Below are positions 7,993-15,685 of a stretch of DNA of 64,000 nt, piece after piece. The translations under genes were made by a program, and so were the position numbers. Position 1 is the stretch's first letter, and each line of letters starts with the position of its first letter. The stretch spans positions 1,456,391 to 1,520,390 of the forward strand of contig NZ_JADPQH010000001.1 of the NCBI RefSeq assembly GCF_019173455.1, read 5' to 3'. The notes beneath the pieces are model-generated. The model was not told the DNA's origin and made no database searches. It saw only the letters and a program-made list of their open reading frames with translations. Source of the stretch: Nesterenkonia sp. Act20. Its GTDB lineage: Bacteria > Actinomycetota > Actinomycetes > Actinomycetales > Micrococcaceae.

Positions 7993-9300
7993 ATGCTCAC
8001 TCTCAAAGACCTGCGCGGAAGCTCGGTCGACGCCGCCTCCGTGCTCCCCCGCGCCTCCCAGGACATCTCGGCCACCATCGAGACCGTTGCACCGATCCTC
8101 GACGATGTCCGTCAGCGCGGGGTCTCGGCGCTGATGCAGTACTCCGAGAAGTTCGACGGCGTGCGCCCTCCCTCGATCCGCGTGCCGGCTGAGAAGCTGC
8201 GTGAAGCCGCAGACCAGCTCTCCGCAGAAGTCAGAGAGGCGCTGGAGACGCTGATCCTGCGGGCCCGTGAGGTGCACAACGCTCAGCTGCCGGCCGCTTC
8301 GGTCGTCTCACCAGGACCCGATGCGCAGGTGACCAATCGTTGGGCTCCGATCCGCCGCGTCGGTCTCTATGTCCCCGGCGGACAGGCGGTGTACCCGTCC
8401 TCTGTGGTGATGAACGTGGTGCCCGCGCAGGTGGCCGGCGTGCGTTCTCTGGCGATCGCCTCCCCTCCGCAGAAGGACTTCGGCGGGCTTCCCCACCCGA
8501 CCATCCTCGGTGCCGCACATCTGCTGGGCATCGAGGAGGTCTACGCGGTCGGCGGTGCCCAGGCAGTGGGGATGTTCGCCTACGGCGCCCGCGATGAGGC
8601 GGGAACACAGGTCTGCCCCCCGGTATCGCTGATCACCGGGCCGGGCAATATCTTCGTCGCCACCGCCAAGCGTGCCGTGCAGGGCGTGGTCGGCATCGAT
8701 GCTGAGGCTGGCCCCACGGAGATCATGGTGCTCGCCGATGAGACGGGCAAGGCTCCCTTGATCGCGTCCGACCTGATCTCCCAGGCCGAGCATGACGCCC
8801 TCGCCGCGGCGGTGCTGGTGACGACCTCGATGCCGCTGGCCCAAGCCGTGATGGAGCAGGTCGAGGTCCAGGCGCGCAGCACCTTGCACGCGGAGCGTGT
8901 GAAGCAGGCGCTGACGGGGTCCCAGTCCGCGGTGCTGGTGGTCGACACCATGGAACAGGCGGTGGAGATCGCCAACGCCTATGGCGCGGAGCACCTCGAA
9001 GTGATGACCGCCGACGACGCGGCCGTGGTCGAGGAGATCCACAACGCCGGAGCCGTGTTCCTCGGAGATTTCACCCCGGTATCGCTGGGTGACTACTGCG
9101 CGGGGTCCAATCATGTGCTTCCCACCGGAGGCGCCTCGGCGTACTCCTCGGGGCTGAACGTCTCCAGCTTCCTGCGCTCCCAGCAGGTCGTCCACTACGG
9201 CGAATCAGGACTCCGACAGGTGGCGGCACACGTCACGGCGCTGGCGCAGGCTGAAGGCCTGCCGGCCCATGGTGAAGCCGTCGAGGCACGCTTCCGCTGA
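7993..9300 (+). CDS. hisD: Histidinol dehydrogenase
   Basis: 435 residues, the normal length. HisD makes L-histidine from L-histidinol in two NAD-dependent steps in the cytoplasm. Family motifs seen are VPGGQAVYPSSVVMNVVPA, GPGNIFVATAKR, AEAGPTEIMVLAD, SDLISQAEHD and the C-terminal DYCAGSNHVLPTGG. The ATG at 7993 fits the family; a GACAAT box six bases before it suggests a leaderless transcript. No other his gene is visible downstream; the next gene is convergent. Confidence 0.93.
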   Translation: MLTLKDLRGSSVDAASVLPRASQDISATIETVAPILDDVRQRGVSALMQYSEKFDGVRPPSIRVPAEKLREAADQLSAEVREALETLILRAREVHNAQLPAASVVSPGPDAQVTNRWAPIRRVGLYVPGGQAVYPSSVVMNVVPAQVAGVRSLAIASPPQKDFGGLPHPTILGAAHLLGIEEVYAVGGAQAVGMFAYGARDEAGTQVCPPVSLITGPGNIFVATAKRAVQGVVGIDAEAGPTEIMVLADETGKAPLIASDLISQAEHDALAAAVLVTTSMPLAQAVMEQVEVQARSTLHAERVKQALTGSQSAVLVVDTMEQAVEIANAYGAEHLEVMTADDAAVVEEIHNAGAVFLGDFTPVSLGDYCAGSNHVLPTGGASAYSSGLNVSSFLRSQQVVHYGESGLRQVAAHVTALAQAEGLPAHGEAVEARFR

Positions 9301-9305
9301 ACACG

Positions 9306-9357
9306 ACGACGGCGGACGCGACTCACCCGCGAATGAGTGAGTCGTGCCCGCCGTCGT
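9306..9357. terminator. Bidirectional terminator hairpin between hisD and the M23/Rpf gene
   Basis: An outer stem ACGACGGCGG (9306-9315) pairs with CCGCCGTCGT (9348-9357). An inner stem CGACTCAC / GTGAGTCG (9319-9326, 9337-9344) lies within it. It sits between two convergent genes. There is no clear U-tract. Confidence 0.6.
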
Positions 9358-9377
9358 GTCAGGTCTGAGCTCTGGGC

Positions 9378-12300
9378 TCAGGCCTGGGAGATGTAGCTGG
9401 TGTTCACCCAGCCGGTGTGGGTGTCCCCGCCTGAGGTGTACTCCACCTTCAGCCAAGAACCGTCGCGCTTGAGCTGCTTGAGCTCGGTGCCGCGAGGGAC
9501 CTGGACCAGCTTATCGCTGGAGGTCGCTGCCGATTCGCGCAGCGGCACGCTGTACGTAGCAGTCCAGGAGTCCGCCTGGGTGACGGTGGAGGCAGTCTTC
9601 GCGTTGGGGTGGACCCGGTAGTAGTCATCCCCATATCCGCCTGGATCACCCTTGAGGCCCAGCTTGGCGTTGCACAGCGGCCACGCGTTCCAACCCTGCT
9701 TCTTGTACAGCATGTAGGCGCGCTTGATCTGTTCCGCTCGGCTGGCCTCGTGCGGGAATCCGGACCCGCCGACGGCTTCCCAGGACTCCGGGCTGAACTG
9801 CACCCCTCCGTAGAAGCCGTTGCCGGTGTCGATCTTCCAGTTCTGGCCGGACTCACACTGCGCGAGCTTGTCCCAGATCGCGCTGTATGGCCCGTTCTTG
9901 CTCTTGGTGTGCATATTCGAGGAGCTCGAGCTCCCCGAACCGCTGGTGGAGCCAGAGGATCCTGAGCTTCCCGAGTTCGCCGGGCCGGTGGCGCTCGGCG
10001 CCTTGCTTGTCAGCAGCTGGGCGGACATCCAGCCCGTGGCTCCGTTGACCCTGACCTCCTGCCAGCCGTCCTTCTTCTTCTCCAGCAGCTCGACCTTTGT
10101 GCCCGACCTCACTGAGAACATCGCGCTGTGATTGACGCTGGGACCCATCCGCACATTCACGGCATTCGTGCTGTAGGCAGTCCCCACAGACTTGCTGCTG
10201 CTGTTGGTGGAGTTGGCCTTCTTGGCCGGTGCGCTCGTGGATCCGTCGGAGCCCGATGGCGCTGCATCACGGGCCGGGCCCTTTTCGAGGAACTCGGCGG
10301 TGACCCAGACATCCTTGCCGCTATAGGTAAATCTCATCCAATCGCCGCTGCGCCCGGTGACCTGGATCTCGCGCTTGGGGTTGAGATTGAGCACCACTCG
10401 GTTCGAGAGGCCCGGCCCGCTGCGCGCATTCAGATAGACGCCGCTCCTGACGTGGTACGTCCCGCTGGCCTTCGTCGTGGAGCTCTGAGCTGGCTTTGAC
10501 GAGGTGCTGCCCGAGTCGCTGCTGGAGGAGGAGCTGCTCGATGAACCGCTCGCCGAGGCCTTGACCAGGTAGCCCGAATGCACCCAGAGGGTCCGTGAGC
10601 CGTCCTTTAAGCTGACCCACTCACCCTTCTTCCCGGTCACAGAAACCTTCGTGCCGGCCTTGAGCACCTTCGCGCTCGAACTCGATGCGCTGGCCCCTGT
10701 CCGTGCGTTCAGCGAGATCCCGGACTTCACCTGGAACGAGCCGCTCGCAGCCGTCGTCGAGCTGGACGCGGACTTCGACGAAGAGCTGCTCGAGTCGCTG
10801 CTGGAGGAAGAGCTGCTCGATGAACCGCTCGCCGAGGCCTTGACCAGGTAGCCCGAATGCACCCAGAGGGTCCGTGAGCCGTCCTTGAAGCTGACCCACT
10901 CACCCTTCTTCCCGGTCACAGATATCTTCGTCCCGGCCTTGAGCACCTTCGCGCTCGAACTCGATGCGCTGGCCCCCGTCCGTGCGTTCAGCGAGATCCC
11001 GGACTTCACCTGGAACGAGCCGCTCGCAGCCGTCGTCGAGCTGGACGAGGACTTCGACGAAGAGCTGCTCGAGTCGCTGTCCGACTTTTTGCTCGGGGAG
11101 GTGGACGCGGAGGAAGACGCCTTCGTCAGGTAATCCGAATGTACCCACAAGGTGCGGGAACCGTCCTTGAAGCTGACCCAATCCTCTTTCTCGCCGGTGA
11201 CCTTCACCGTGGTACCGGGCTTGAGCATCTTCACACTGGCGTGCGAGGTGCCAGCGCCTGTCCGTGCGTTCAGCTGCAGGCCGCTGCGGACCTTATAGGT
11301 GCCGTTCGACGTTGTGCTGGCGGACTGCGAATATTCGGTACCCCCGGGGACTGTCTCGGAGCCGGAGCCCGAGCCGGTGCTCGATGTGCTGACCTTGTCC
11401 AGGTAGCCCGAATGGACCCACAGGGTGCGAGAACCGTCCTTGTAGCTGAGCCAGGAGCCCTTCTTGCCGGTCACCTTGATAGTCGTTCCTGGCTTGAGCG
11501 TCGTGACTTTGGAGCTCGAAGTAGTCGCCTCGGTGCGCACATTCAGATTGACGCCACTCTGGACCTTGTAGCTGCCACTGGCCTTGGTGACCCCGCTGCT
11601 GGAGGCAGGGGCAGAAGCGGTGACCTTGTTCACGTAGTTCTGGTGCACCCACAGATTGCGCGAACCGTCACTGAACCGGAGCCAGGAGCCCTTCTTCCCG
11701 TTGACCTTGATCGTGGTGCCCGGCGCGAGAGTCTTCGCAACCGAATTCGAAGTGCCGGCATCGGTGCGCACATTCAGCCGCCCGCCCGGCTGGACCTTAT
11801 AGGTGCCACTGGCCTTGGCGACCGAGCTGCTGGAGGCAGGGGCAGAAGCGGTGACCTTGTTCACGTAGTTCTTGTGCACCCACAGATTGCGCGAACCGTC
11901 ACTGAACCGGAGCCAGGAGCCCTTCTTCCCGTTGACCTTGATCGTGGTGCCCGGCGCGAGAGTCTTCGCAACCGAATTCGAAGTGCCGGCATCGGTGCGC
12001 ACGTTCAGCCGCCCGCCCGGCTGGACCTTATAGGTGCCACTGGCCTTGGCGACCGAGCTGCTCGACGTCGCCGGAGTGGTCGTCGAGGCCCCCGAGGATG
12101 AGCCCGAGACCTTCTTGAGGAAATCTCCGTGCGACCACACCGACTGGCCGTTGCGGCTGAACTTCAACCAGCTGCCGTACTTGGCGGTGACGGTGACCTC
12201 GGTGCCCGAGGGGAGCCCCTGCAGGACGGCGTAGTTGGTGCCGGGGCCGCTTCGTGCGTTCAGCGTCGTCGTCGTCTGGTACTTCGTGGGCGTCACCGAG

Positions 12301-13211
12301 GTGCCCTTGGGAGCGCTGGACGCCGGGATCGTGCCGGCGCTGGAGCCACTCGGTCGGGACGGGGTGACCGCAGAGTGTGCGACCCAGCCGGTCCGACCAT
12401 TGGTCTTGACCCGCACCATCGAATTGCTGATGTCACCGGGAACTGCAGTCAACGCGGTCCCTGCGGCGAGCTGCATGATCACCGAGCTCGAGCTGCTCGC
12501 GCTGGAACGCAGCGGAGTGGAGGTGGCGGTGTAGTAGTCACACGAGGCAGGTGCGGAGATGTTCATGACCGAGGTCGCAGCCGAGCGCAGGTTGATCCCG
12601 CGCTGGGCGAGCCAGGTGGTCGGGTTGTGCGACTTGCCGCTGAGCCACGCACCTTCCCAGATCTCCAGATGCAGGTGAGGGGCGGTCGACGGGCCCGAGC
12701 TGCCGACCCGAGCAATGGTCTGTCCGGCCTTGACGGTCTGCCCCGTCCTCACATGCGTGTTCGCGTTCCACATGTGGAAGTAGGCGCTGTGGAAGGTCTT
12801 GCCGTCGATCCGATGCTGGATCACGACGTATCCGGCCTGGTACCGAGTACCGCTGAACGTGCGCACCACGGTGCCGTCGGCCACCGAGTAGATGGGGCTG
12901 TTGTTCGCAGCACCGAGGTCCTGACCCAGGTGATAGGTGGATGCACCCTGGACCGGCATGCAGCGCGCACCGTAGGGCGAGGTGTAGCTGAAGGAGCGCT
13001 GGGCGAGCGGGTAGCGGAACTGCGTCGCATTTCGCGTGGCGGAGATGTCGACGGTGCTCAAGCTCGCTGCGCTGGCCGCTGTGGTGTCCACCCCCGTAGC
13101 GGGCAGCGGAGCCAGATCGGTGGGAGCGGCTGCTGCGGCGTTGGCAGTCAGCGGCATGGTCAGGCCAACGGCGAGAGTGCCGACAACGGCAGAAGAGAGT
13201 TTTTTCGGCAC
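9378..13211 (-). CDS. Secreted multimodular cell-wall hydrolase: M23 peptidase, 11 SH3b modules, Rpf-like lysozyme domain
   Basis: 1277 residues. The signal peptide (residues 1-25) ends in ANA-AAAA. The M23 LytM-type endopeptidase spans ~70-210, with HLGQD (His94, Asp98) and HLHLE (His179, His181). Bacterial SH3 modules follow: two divergent, two almost identical (LNVRTDAGTSNSVAKTL), three intermediate or paired copies with LNARTGASASSSSAKVL, and further divergent ones, joined by long Ser-rich linkers. Residues ~1108-1186 are a resuscitation-promoting-factor/transglycosylase fold (IWDKLAQCESGQNWKIDTGN, catalytic Glu1120). A final SH3b closes the protein. It would cut both peptide stems and glycan strands of peptidoglycan. 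GTG start with GAGG eight bases upstream. Confidence 0.9.
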   Translation of the reverse strand: MPKKLSSAVVGTLAVGLTMPLTANAAAAAPTDLAPLPATGVDTTAASAASLSTVDISATRNATQFRYPLAQRSFSYTSPYGARCMPVQGASTYHLGQDLGAANNSPIYSVADGTVVRTFSGTRYQAGYVVIQHRIDGKTFHSAYFHMWNANTHVRTGQTVKAGQTIARVGSSGPSTAPHLHLEIWEGAWLSGKSHNPTTWLAQRGINLRSAATSVMNISAPASCDYYTATSTPLRSSASSSSSVIMQLAAGTALTAVPGDISNSMVRVKTNGRTGWVAHSAVTPSRPSGSSAGTIPASSAPKGTSVTPTKYQTTTTLNARSGPGTNYAVLQGLPSGTEVTVTAKYGSWLKFSRNGQSVWSHGDFLKKVSGSSSGASTTTPATSSSSVAKASGTYKVQPGGRLNVRTDAGTSNSVAKTLAPGTTIKVNGKKGSWLRFSDGSRNLWVHKNYVNKVTASAPASSSSVAKASGTYKVQPGGRLNVRTDAGTSNSVAKTLAPGTTIKVNGKKGSWLRFSDGSRNLWVHQNYVNKVTASAPASSSGVTKASGSYKVQSGVNLNVRTEATTSSSKVTTLKPGTTIKVTGKKGSWLSYKDGSRTLWVHSGYLDKVSTSSTGSGSGSETVPGGTEYSQSASTTSNGTYKVRSGLQLNARTGAGTSHASVKMLKPGTTVKVTGEKEDWVSFKDGSRTLWVHSDYLTKASSSASTSPSKKSDSDSSSSSSKSSSSSTTAASGSFQVKSGISLNARTGASASSSSAKVLKAGTKISVTGKKGEWVSFKDGSRTLWVHSGYLVKASASGSSSSSSSSSDSSSSSSKSASSSTTAASGSFQVKSGISLNARTGASASSSSAKVLKAGTKVSVTGKKGEWVSLKDGSRTLWVHSGYLVKASASGSSSSSSSSSDSGSTSSKPAQSSTTKASGTYHVRSGVYLNARSGPGLSNRVVLNLNPKREIQVTGRSGDWMRFTYSGKDVWVTAEFLEKGPARDAAPSGSDGSTSAPAKKANSTNSSSKSVGTAYSTNAVNVRMGPSVNHSAMFSVRSGTKVELLEKKKDGWQEVRVNGATGWMSAQLLTSKAPSATGPANSGSSGSSGSTSGSGSSSSSNMHTKSKNGPYSAIWDKLAQCESGQNWKIDTGNGFYGGVQFSPESWEAVGGSGFPHEASRAEQIKRAYMLYKKQGWNAWPLCNAKLGLKGDPGGYGDDYYRVHPNAKTASTVTQADSWTATYSVPLRESAATSSDKLVQVPRGTELKQLKRDGSWLKVEYTSGGDTHTGWVNTSYISQA
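10513..11070. repeat. 279-bp tandem duplication inside the cell-wall hydrolase gene
   Basis: Positions 10513-10791 and 10792-11070 are near-identical direct repeats, each encoding one SH3b module and its poly-Ser linker (93 codons). The next unit starts in register at 11071 but then diverges. Confidence 0.85.
11591..12052. repeat. 231-bp tandem duplication inside the cell-wall hydrolase gene
   Basis: Two direct repeats of 231 bp (77 codons, 11591-11821 and 11822-12052) encode SH3b modules with the same VQPGGRLNVRTDAG sequence and differ at only a few bases. They are a recent in-frame duplication distinct from the 279-bp pair. Confidence 0.85.
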
Positions 13212-13487
13212 AGCTGATTCCTCACTAGTCGTTCACATCCGAACGGCTCCATGAATACGAGGACAAACGCCTGTGGCAGCTGCTGAACCTCTTTTCCGGC
13301 TGGGACACCAGAGAACCCCCTTGAGGGGGCGAGGACCAGCGTGCGGCAACACGCGCAGGCACGATATTCATAAGCAGATATGGGCGACTGGGGAAGCAGC
13401 GAACTGCACTTGAAGATGGGAAGCCTACGCGTACAGCCTGCCGAGTCAGGACTACTCTAACCCATGAATAGATGCAGCTGACAAGAG
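13212..13487 (-). other. Long 5' leader of the cell-wall hydrolase gene
   Basis: About 275 bases separate the best promoter-like sequence from the GTG start. The leader contains the hairpins GCGTG-TTGC-CGCACGC (around 13340-13355) and CCCCC-TTGA-GGGGG (13316-13329, plus-strand reading). I do not see the conserved blocks of the c-di-AMP (ydaO) riboswitch that often precedes rpf genes in actinobacteria. An in-frame-free reading covers part of it on the minus strand, but its codon use is unlike a gene. Confidence 0.4.
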
Positions 13488-13517
13488 ATTCTAAAAAAGC
13501 TTCCAGTCGAACTTTAA
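13488..13517 (-). promoter_or_regulatory. Candidate promoter of the cell-wall hydrolase gene
   Basis: On the minus strand TAGAAT (plus 13488-13493) is preceded at 17-18 bases by a weak -35 (TTAAAG). The region is unusually A/T-rich for this genome. Confidence 0.4.
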
Positions 13518-13632
13518 CCAGTATGTGATCGCGGTATCGAGGAAGCAGCTGTTTCATCACACAGTGATTACCGCGCGGGCGATCAACGGTCGCTTGTCCG
13601 CGGCTGACCTGGGTTGACCTGGGCCCATGAGG

Positions 13633-13697
13633 AGAGGGCAGTGCAACGGCCGAATGTCACTACCGCAGGACATTCGGGGTGCGTCGCACTGCCCTCT
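13633..13697. other. Nested perfect inverted repeat (structured element)
   Basis: AGAGGGCAGTGC (13633-13644) is perfectly complementary to GCACTGCCCTCT (13686-13697). Inside it, CCGAATGTC (13650-13658) pairs with GACATTCGG (13669-13677). It lies in the ~596-base region with no gene between the hydrolase start (13211) and the lipoprotein gene (13808). No T-run follows on either strand, so a simple terminator is doubtful. A GTTGT-AGA-ACAAC palindrome (13719-13731) and two TGACCTGGG direct repeats (about 13603-13622) flank it. Confidence 0.6.
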
Positions 13698-13807
13698 TGC
13701 TAGAAGTATCTCAGCCCCGTTGTAGAACAACGCCACGCTTGTCGACTTTGAACGGCATTGTGATGTGTTCGTGACCCATCACCGAAGTCACGTGCCACAC
13801 TGGACCC

Positions 13808-14458
13808 ATGAACCTGCTTCCTACTCCTCCGACGGCCCGGGCACGGGACTCCCGCCCGCTTCCGACCCGCCTCCGCGCCGCTCTCTCAATCGCGGCGATC
13901 GCGCCCCTGCTGCTGGTCAGCTGTGCCGTGGAGGAGGAGCCGAGCTCCAGCTCCAGCGACTCTTCGAGCCCATCCAACGCCGCCTCCGAGGAAGTCGAGC
14001 CGGCCGAGACAGAGGCTGCTGACCCGGAAAGTGGCACGGACTCTGAGCCTGGTGGGGACGACCCCTCTGACGCAGAGCCCGATGATGAACTGCCGGACCC
14101 TGACGCAATGGACATGGAAAGAACCGAAGAACTCGGCGCATATTTTTCCGAGGAAGAAGCGTGTCTCTCCGTCGGTTCAATGGTTGATGGACTGCGTTCA
14201 GATATGAATCAAGGTGTCGAAGAACAAGATGTGCTGGACGAAGCGTATCTAGCTGTCGAGCAGACATATGTACTCGTTCCCGAGGAATTGCGTGAACCGC
14301 TCGAGAACATCCTTAATCTGCTGAACACGCAGGTTGAAGATCTTGATGAAGAAGCGGTTCTCGTGGCGGCAGAACCGGTAGAGGGATGGCTCACTGTCGA
14401 ATTCTGCGAAGGCGAATACCACAATCAGAATCAGGGCGAGGCAGGCACTCAAGACTGA
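13808..14458 (+). CDS. Putative lipoprotein, acidic, unknown function
   Basis: 216 residues. A long n-region with several Arg precedes the hydrophobic stretch ALSIAAIAPLLL and a lipobox-like LLVSC (Cys about 38), predicting a lipid-anchored extracellular protein. Residues 40-100 are a Ser/Glu/Asp-rich linker. The C-terminal domain has two Cys (EACLS, EFCEG) that might form a disulfide. From about 14110 the codon use becomes clearly more A/T-rich than in neighbouring genes. I recognise no family. Confidence 0.6.
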   Translation: MNLLPTPPTARARDSRPLPTRLRAALSIAAIAPLLLVSCAVEEEPSSSSSDSSSPSNAASEEVEPAETEAADPESGTDSEPGGDDPSDAEPDDELPDPDAMDMERTEELGAYFSEEEACLSVGSMVDGLRSDMNQGVEEQDVLDEAYLAVEQTYVLVPEELREPLENILNLLNTQVEDLDEEAVLVAAEPVEGWLTVEFCEGEYHNQNQGEAGTQD

Positions 14459-14508
14459 GGTCCAGGCTCTGCCCAGGAGGCATCCACCCTCCGCCCACAG
14501 AGCGGCTC

Positions 14509-14514
14509 TACTGT
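14509..14514 (+). promoter_or_regulatory. -10-like box of RNA unit 1
   Basis: TACTGT stands four bases before the conserved 5' block of RNA unit 1, the same position as TAGAGT and TATAGT in units 2 and 3. Confidence 0.4.
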
Positions 14515-14518
14515 GAGG

Positions 14519-14602
14519 AGTGCCTCTTGAAGGTGCGAGTGATTCAGCAGACCCCGCGTCACGGAACAGTGTCCCCTCACAGTCCGGGCGCGGGGTCTGT
14601 GC
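14519..14602 (+). ncRNA. Candidate small RNA, unit 1 of a three-member family
   Basis: The 5' block AGTGCCTCTTGAAGG is followed by TGCGAGTGATTC (14534-14545), identical in all three units, then by a stem CAGACCCCGCG / CGCGGGGTCTG (14548-14558, 14589-14599) whose loop contains GTCCCCTCAC. It lies between the lipoprotein and S4-protein genes. It is the most diverged member: the stem differs from units 2 and 3 but the position-by-position layout is the same. Confidence 0.5.
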
Positions 14603-14628
14603 ATTCCACCCGTCCGTCGGACTGCTCC

Positions 14629-14634
14629 TAGACT
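14629..14634 (+). promoter_or_regulatory. -10 box for the S4-domain gene (leaderless)
   Basis: TAGACT, six bases, then the ATG at 14641. Confidence 0.5.
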
Positions 14635-14640
14635 GGTGTG

Positions 14641-15027
14641 ATGACTGAGACCGCCCCCACCGGTCCGCGCGCCCCGGTTCGCATCGATGCCTGGCTCTGG
14701 TCCGTGCGACTGTTCAAGACGCGATCTGCCGCCACGTCGGCGTGCCGTGCCGGACACATCACCATAGATGGAGACCCGGTCAAGGCCTCGGTGCGAGTCC
14801 GCCCCGGAACGCGTATACATGTGCGGCGACCCGGGCACGAGCTGATCCTCGACATCATCCATACGCATTCCAAGCGGGTGGGGGCCCCCGTGGCCCAGCA
14901 GGCCTACCGGGACCATTCCCCGGAGCGCATTCGACCCCGTGACGTCGGTCTTCCTGTGCGGGAGCGCGGTGCGGGTCGTCCGACCAAACGAGAACGGCGC
15001 CAGCTCGAGGAGCTGCGCGGGTACTGA
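14641..15027 (+). CDS. RNA-binding S4 domain protein (Hsp15-like)
   Basis: 128 residues. The S4 fold is at residues 12-65: RIDAWLWSVRLFKTRSAA, then the conserved CRAGHITIDGDPVKAS, as in Hsp15 and the YlmH/RqcP-type S4 proteins. The C-terminus is strongly basic (RPTKRERRQLEELRGY), which suits rRNA or tRNA binding. In other bacteria such proteins bind 50S subunits carrying stalled peptidyl-tRNA. The start is set by the leaderless TAGACT box; an in-frame GTG lies just before it. Confidence 0.8.
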   Translation: MTETAPTGPRAPVRIDAWLWSVRLFKTRSAATSACRAGHITIDGDPVKASVRVRPGTRIHVRRPGHELILDIIHTHSKRVGAPVAQQAYRDHSPERIRPRDVGLPVRERGAGRPTKRERRQLEELRGY

Positions 15028-15081
15028 CGCGCGCTGAGACAATGCAGGCGGAACATATTCATCTCTGTGAGAGGCACCCCC

Positions 15082-15444
15082 ATGTCATCGACTGAACCAC
15101 TCCCCCCTGTCGACCTCGGCCCTGCGGCCCAGTATCCAGAAGGGGAGGTGTTCCGAGTTGCGGCGGAGACCACGGGCTGGGATGACGACATCGCAGTCGT
15201 CCACGCGGAGGATGGCGGCTTCTACGCCTTGGATGACACCTGCTCGCACGAAGCGGTGTCGCTCTCCGACGGCTACGTGGAGGAGGACACCCTGGAGTGC
15301 CCCATGCACGCCTCCGCGTTCTGTCTGCGTACAGGGGTCCCGGAGACTCTGCCTGCCCTCACACCGGTCAAGACCCACCAGATCTCGCTTGACGGGGACC
15401 GCCTCATTCTTCACCCCGGGGCCCCTCGACCTGACGGGAAATAG
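15082..15444 (+). CDS. Rieske-type [2Fe-2S] ferredoxin
   Basis: 120 residues with the two cluster-binding motifs CSHEAVSLSDG (Cys, His) and CPMHASAFC (Cys, His), spaced as in small Rieske ferredoxins of non-haem oxygenases. A Cys replaces the usual Asp/Asn after the second motif. It has no membrane anchor, so it is cytoplasmic. ATG 15082 has GAGAGG seven bases upstream, better than the in-frame GTG at 15067. No oxygenase or reductase gene is next to it, so its partner is elsewhere. Confidence 0.85.
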   Translation: MSSTEPLPPVDLGPAAQYPEGEVFRVAAETTGWDDDIAVVHAEDGGFYALDDTCSHEAVSLSDGYVEEDTLECPMHASAFCLRTGVPETLPALTPVKTHQISLDGDRLILHPGAPRPDGK

Positions 15445-15506
15445 CATCCGGAGAAAGACCCAGGAACTTCCCAGGATTTGCACCGAGAACTGCCAAGAAT
15501 CGTCAG

Positions 15507-15512
15507 TAGAGT
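15507..15512 (+). promoter_or_regulatory. -10-like box of RNA unit 2
   Basis: TAGAGT, four bases before the conserved block; CAAGAA begins 13 bases before it, as in unit 3. Confidence 0.45.
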
Positions 15513-15516
15513 CATG

Positions 15517-15606
15517 ACTACCTCATCAAGGTGCGAGTGATTCGGAAGCCCCGAGTCGGCCATATATAGCGTCCCTCACGCTGGCCGACTCGGGGCTTCT
15601 TCTTGT
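15517..15606 (+). ncRNA. Candidate small RNA, unit 2 of a three-member family
   Basis: The 5' block ACTACCTCATCAAGG (15517-15531) and TGCGAGTGATTC (15532-15543) are followed by a perfect 17-bp stem, 15545-15561 with 15583-15599. Its loop holds a second 5-bp stem, AGCGT / ACGCT, around CCCTC. Pyrimidine-rich TTCTTCTTGTCC follows, so it resembles a small RNA ending in a strong terminator. It lies in a 371-base gene-free region (15445-15815) downstream of the Rieske gene; no open frame in it looks coding. Confidence 0.6.
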
Positions 15607-15675
15607 CCGCTCGATGCAGTCGATATTCCCAGTGACTTAACAGCTCATGGCAAGTACCCGTTCAAGAAGACTTCC

Positions 15676-15681
15676 TATAGT
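15676..15681 (+). promoter_or_regulatory. -10-like box of RNA unit 3
   Basis: TATAGT, four bases before the conserved block; CAAGAA begins 13 bases before it. Confidence 0.5.
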
Positions 15682-15685
15682 AGGA

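Noticed and set aside
10513-12052. Repeats in the cell-wall hydrolase gene as a CRISPR or mobile repeat array
   Set aside because: They are in frame, multiples of three, and encode SH3b modules without spacers.
13212-13487. A c-di-AMP (ydaO) riboswitch upstream of the Rpf-domain gene
   Set aside because: I looked for the conserved GGGGGA and GGGGTGAA-type blocks and did not find them; the leader is listed as structured but unassigned.
13225-13560. A 111-codon frame on the minus strand inside the hydrolase leader
   Set aside because: No ribosome site, codon use unlike the genome, and it spans the promoter and hairpins.
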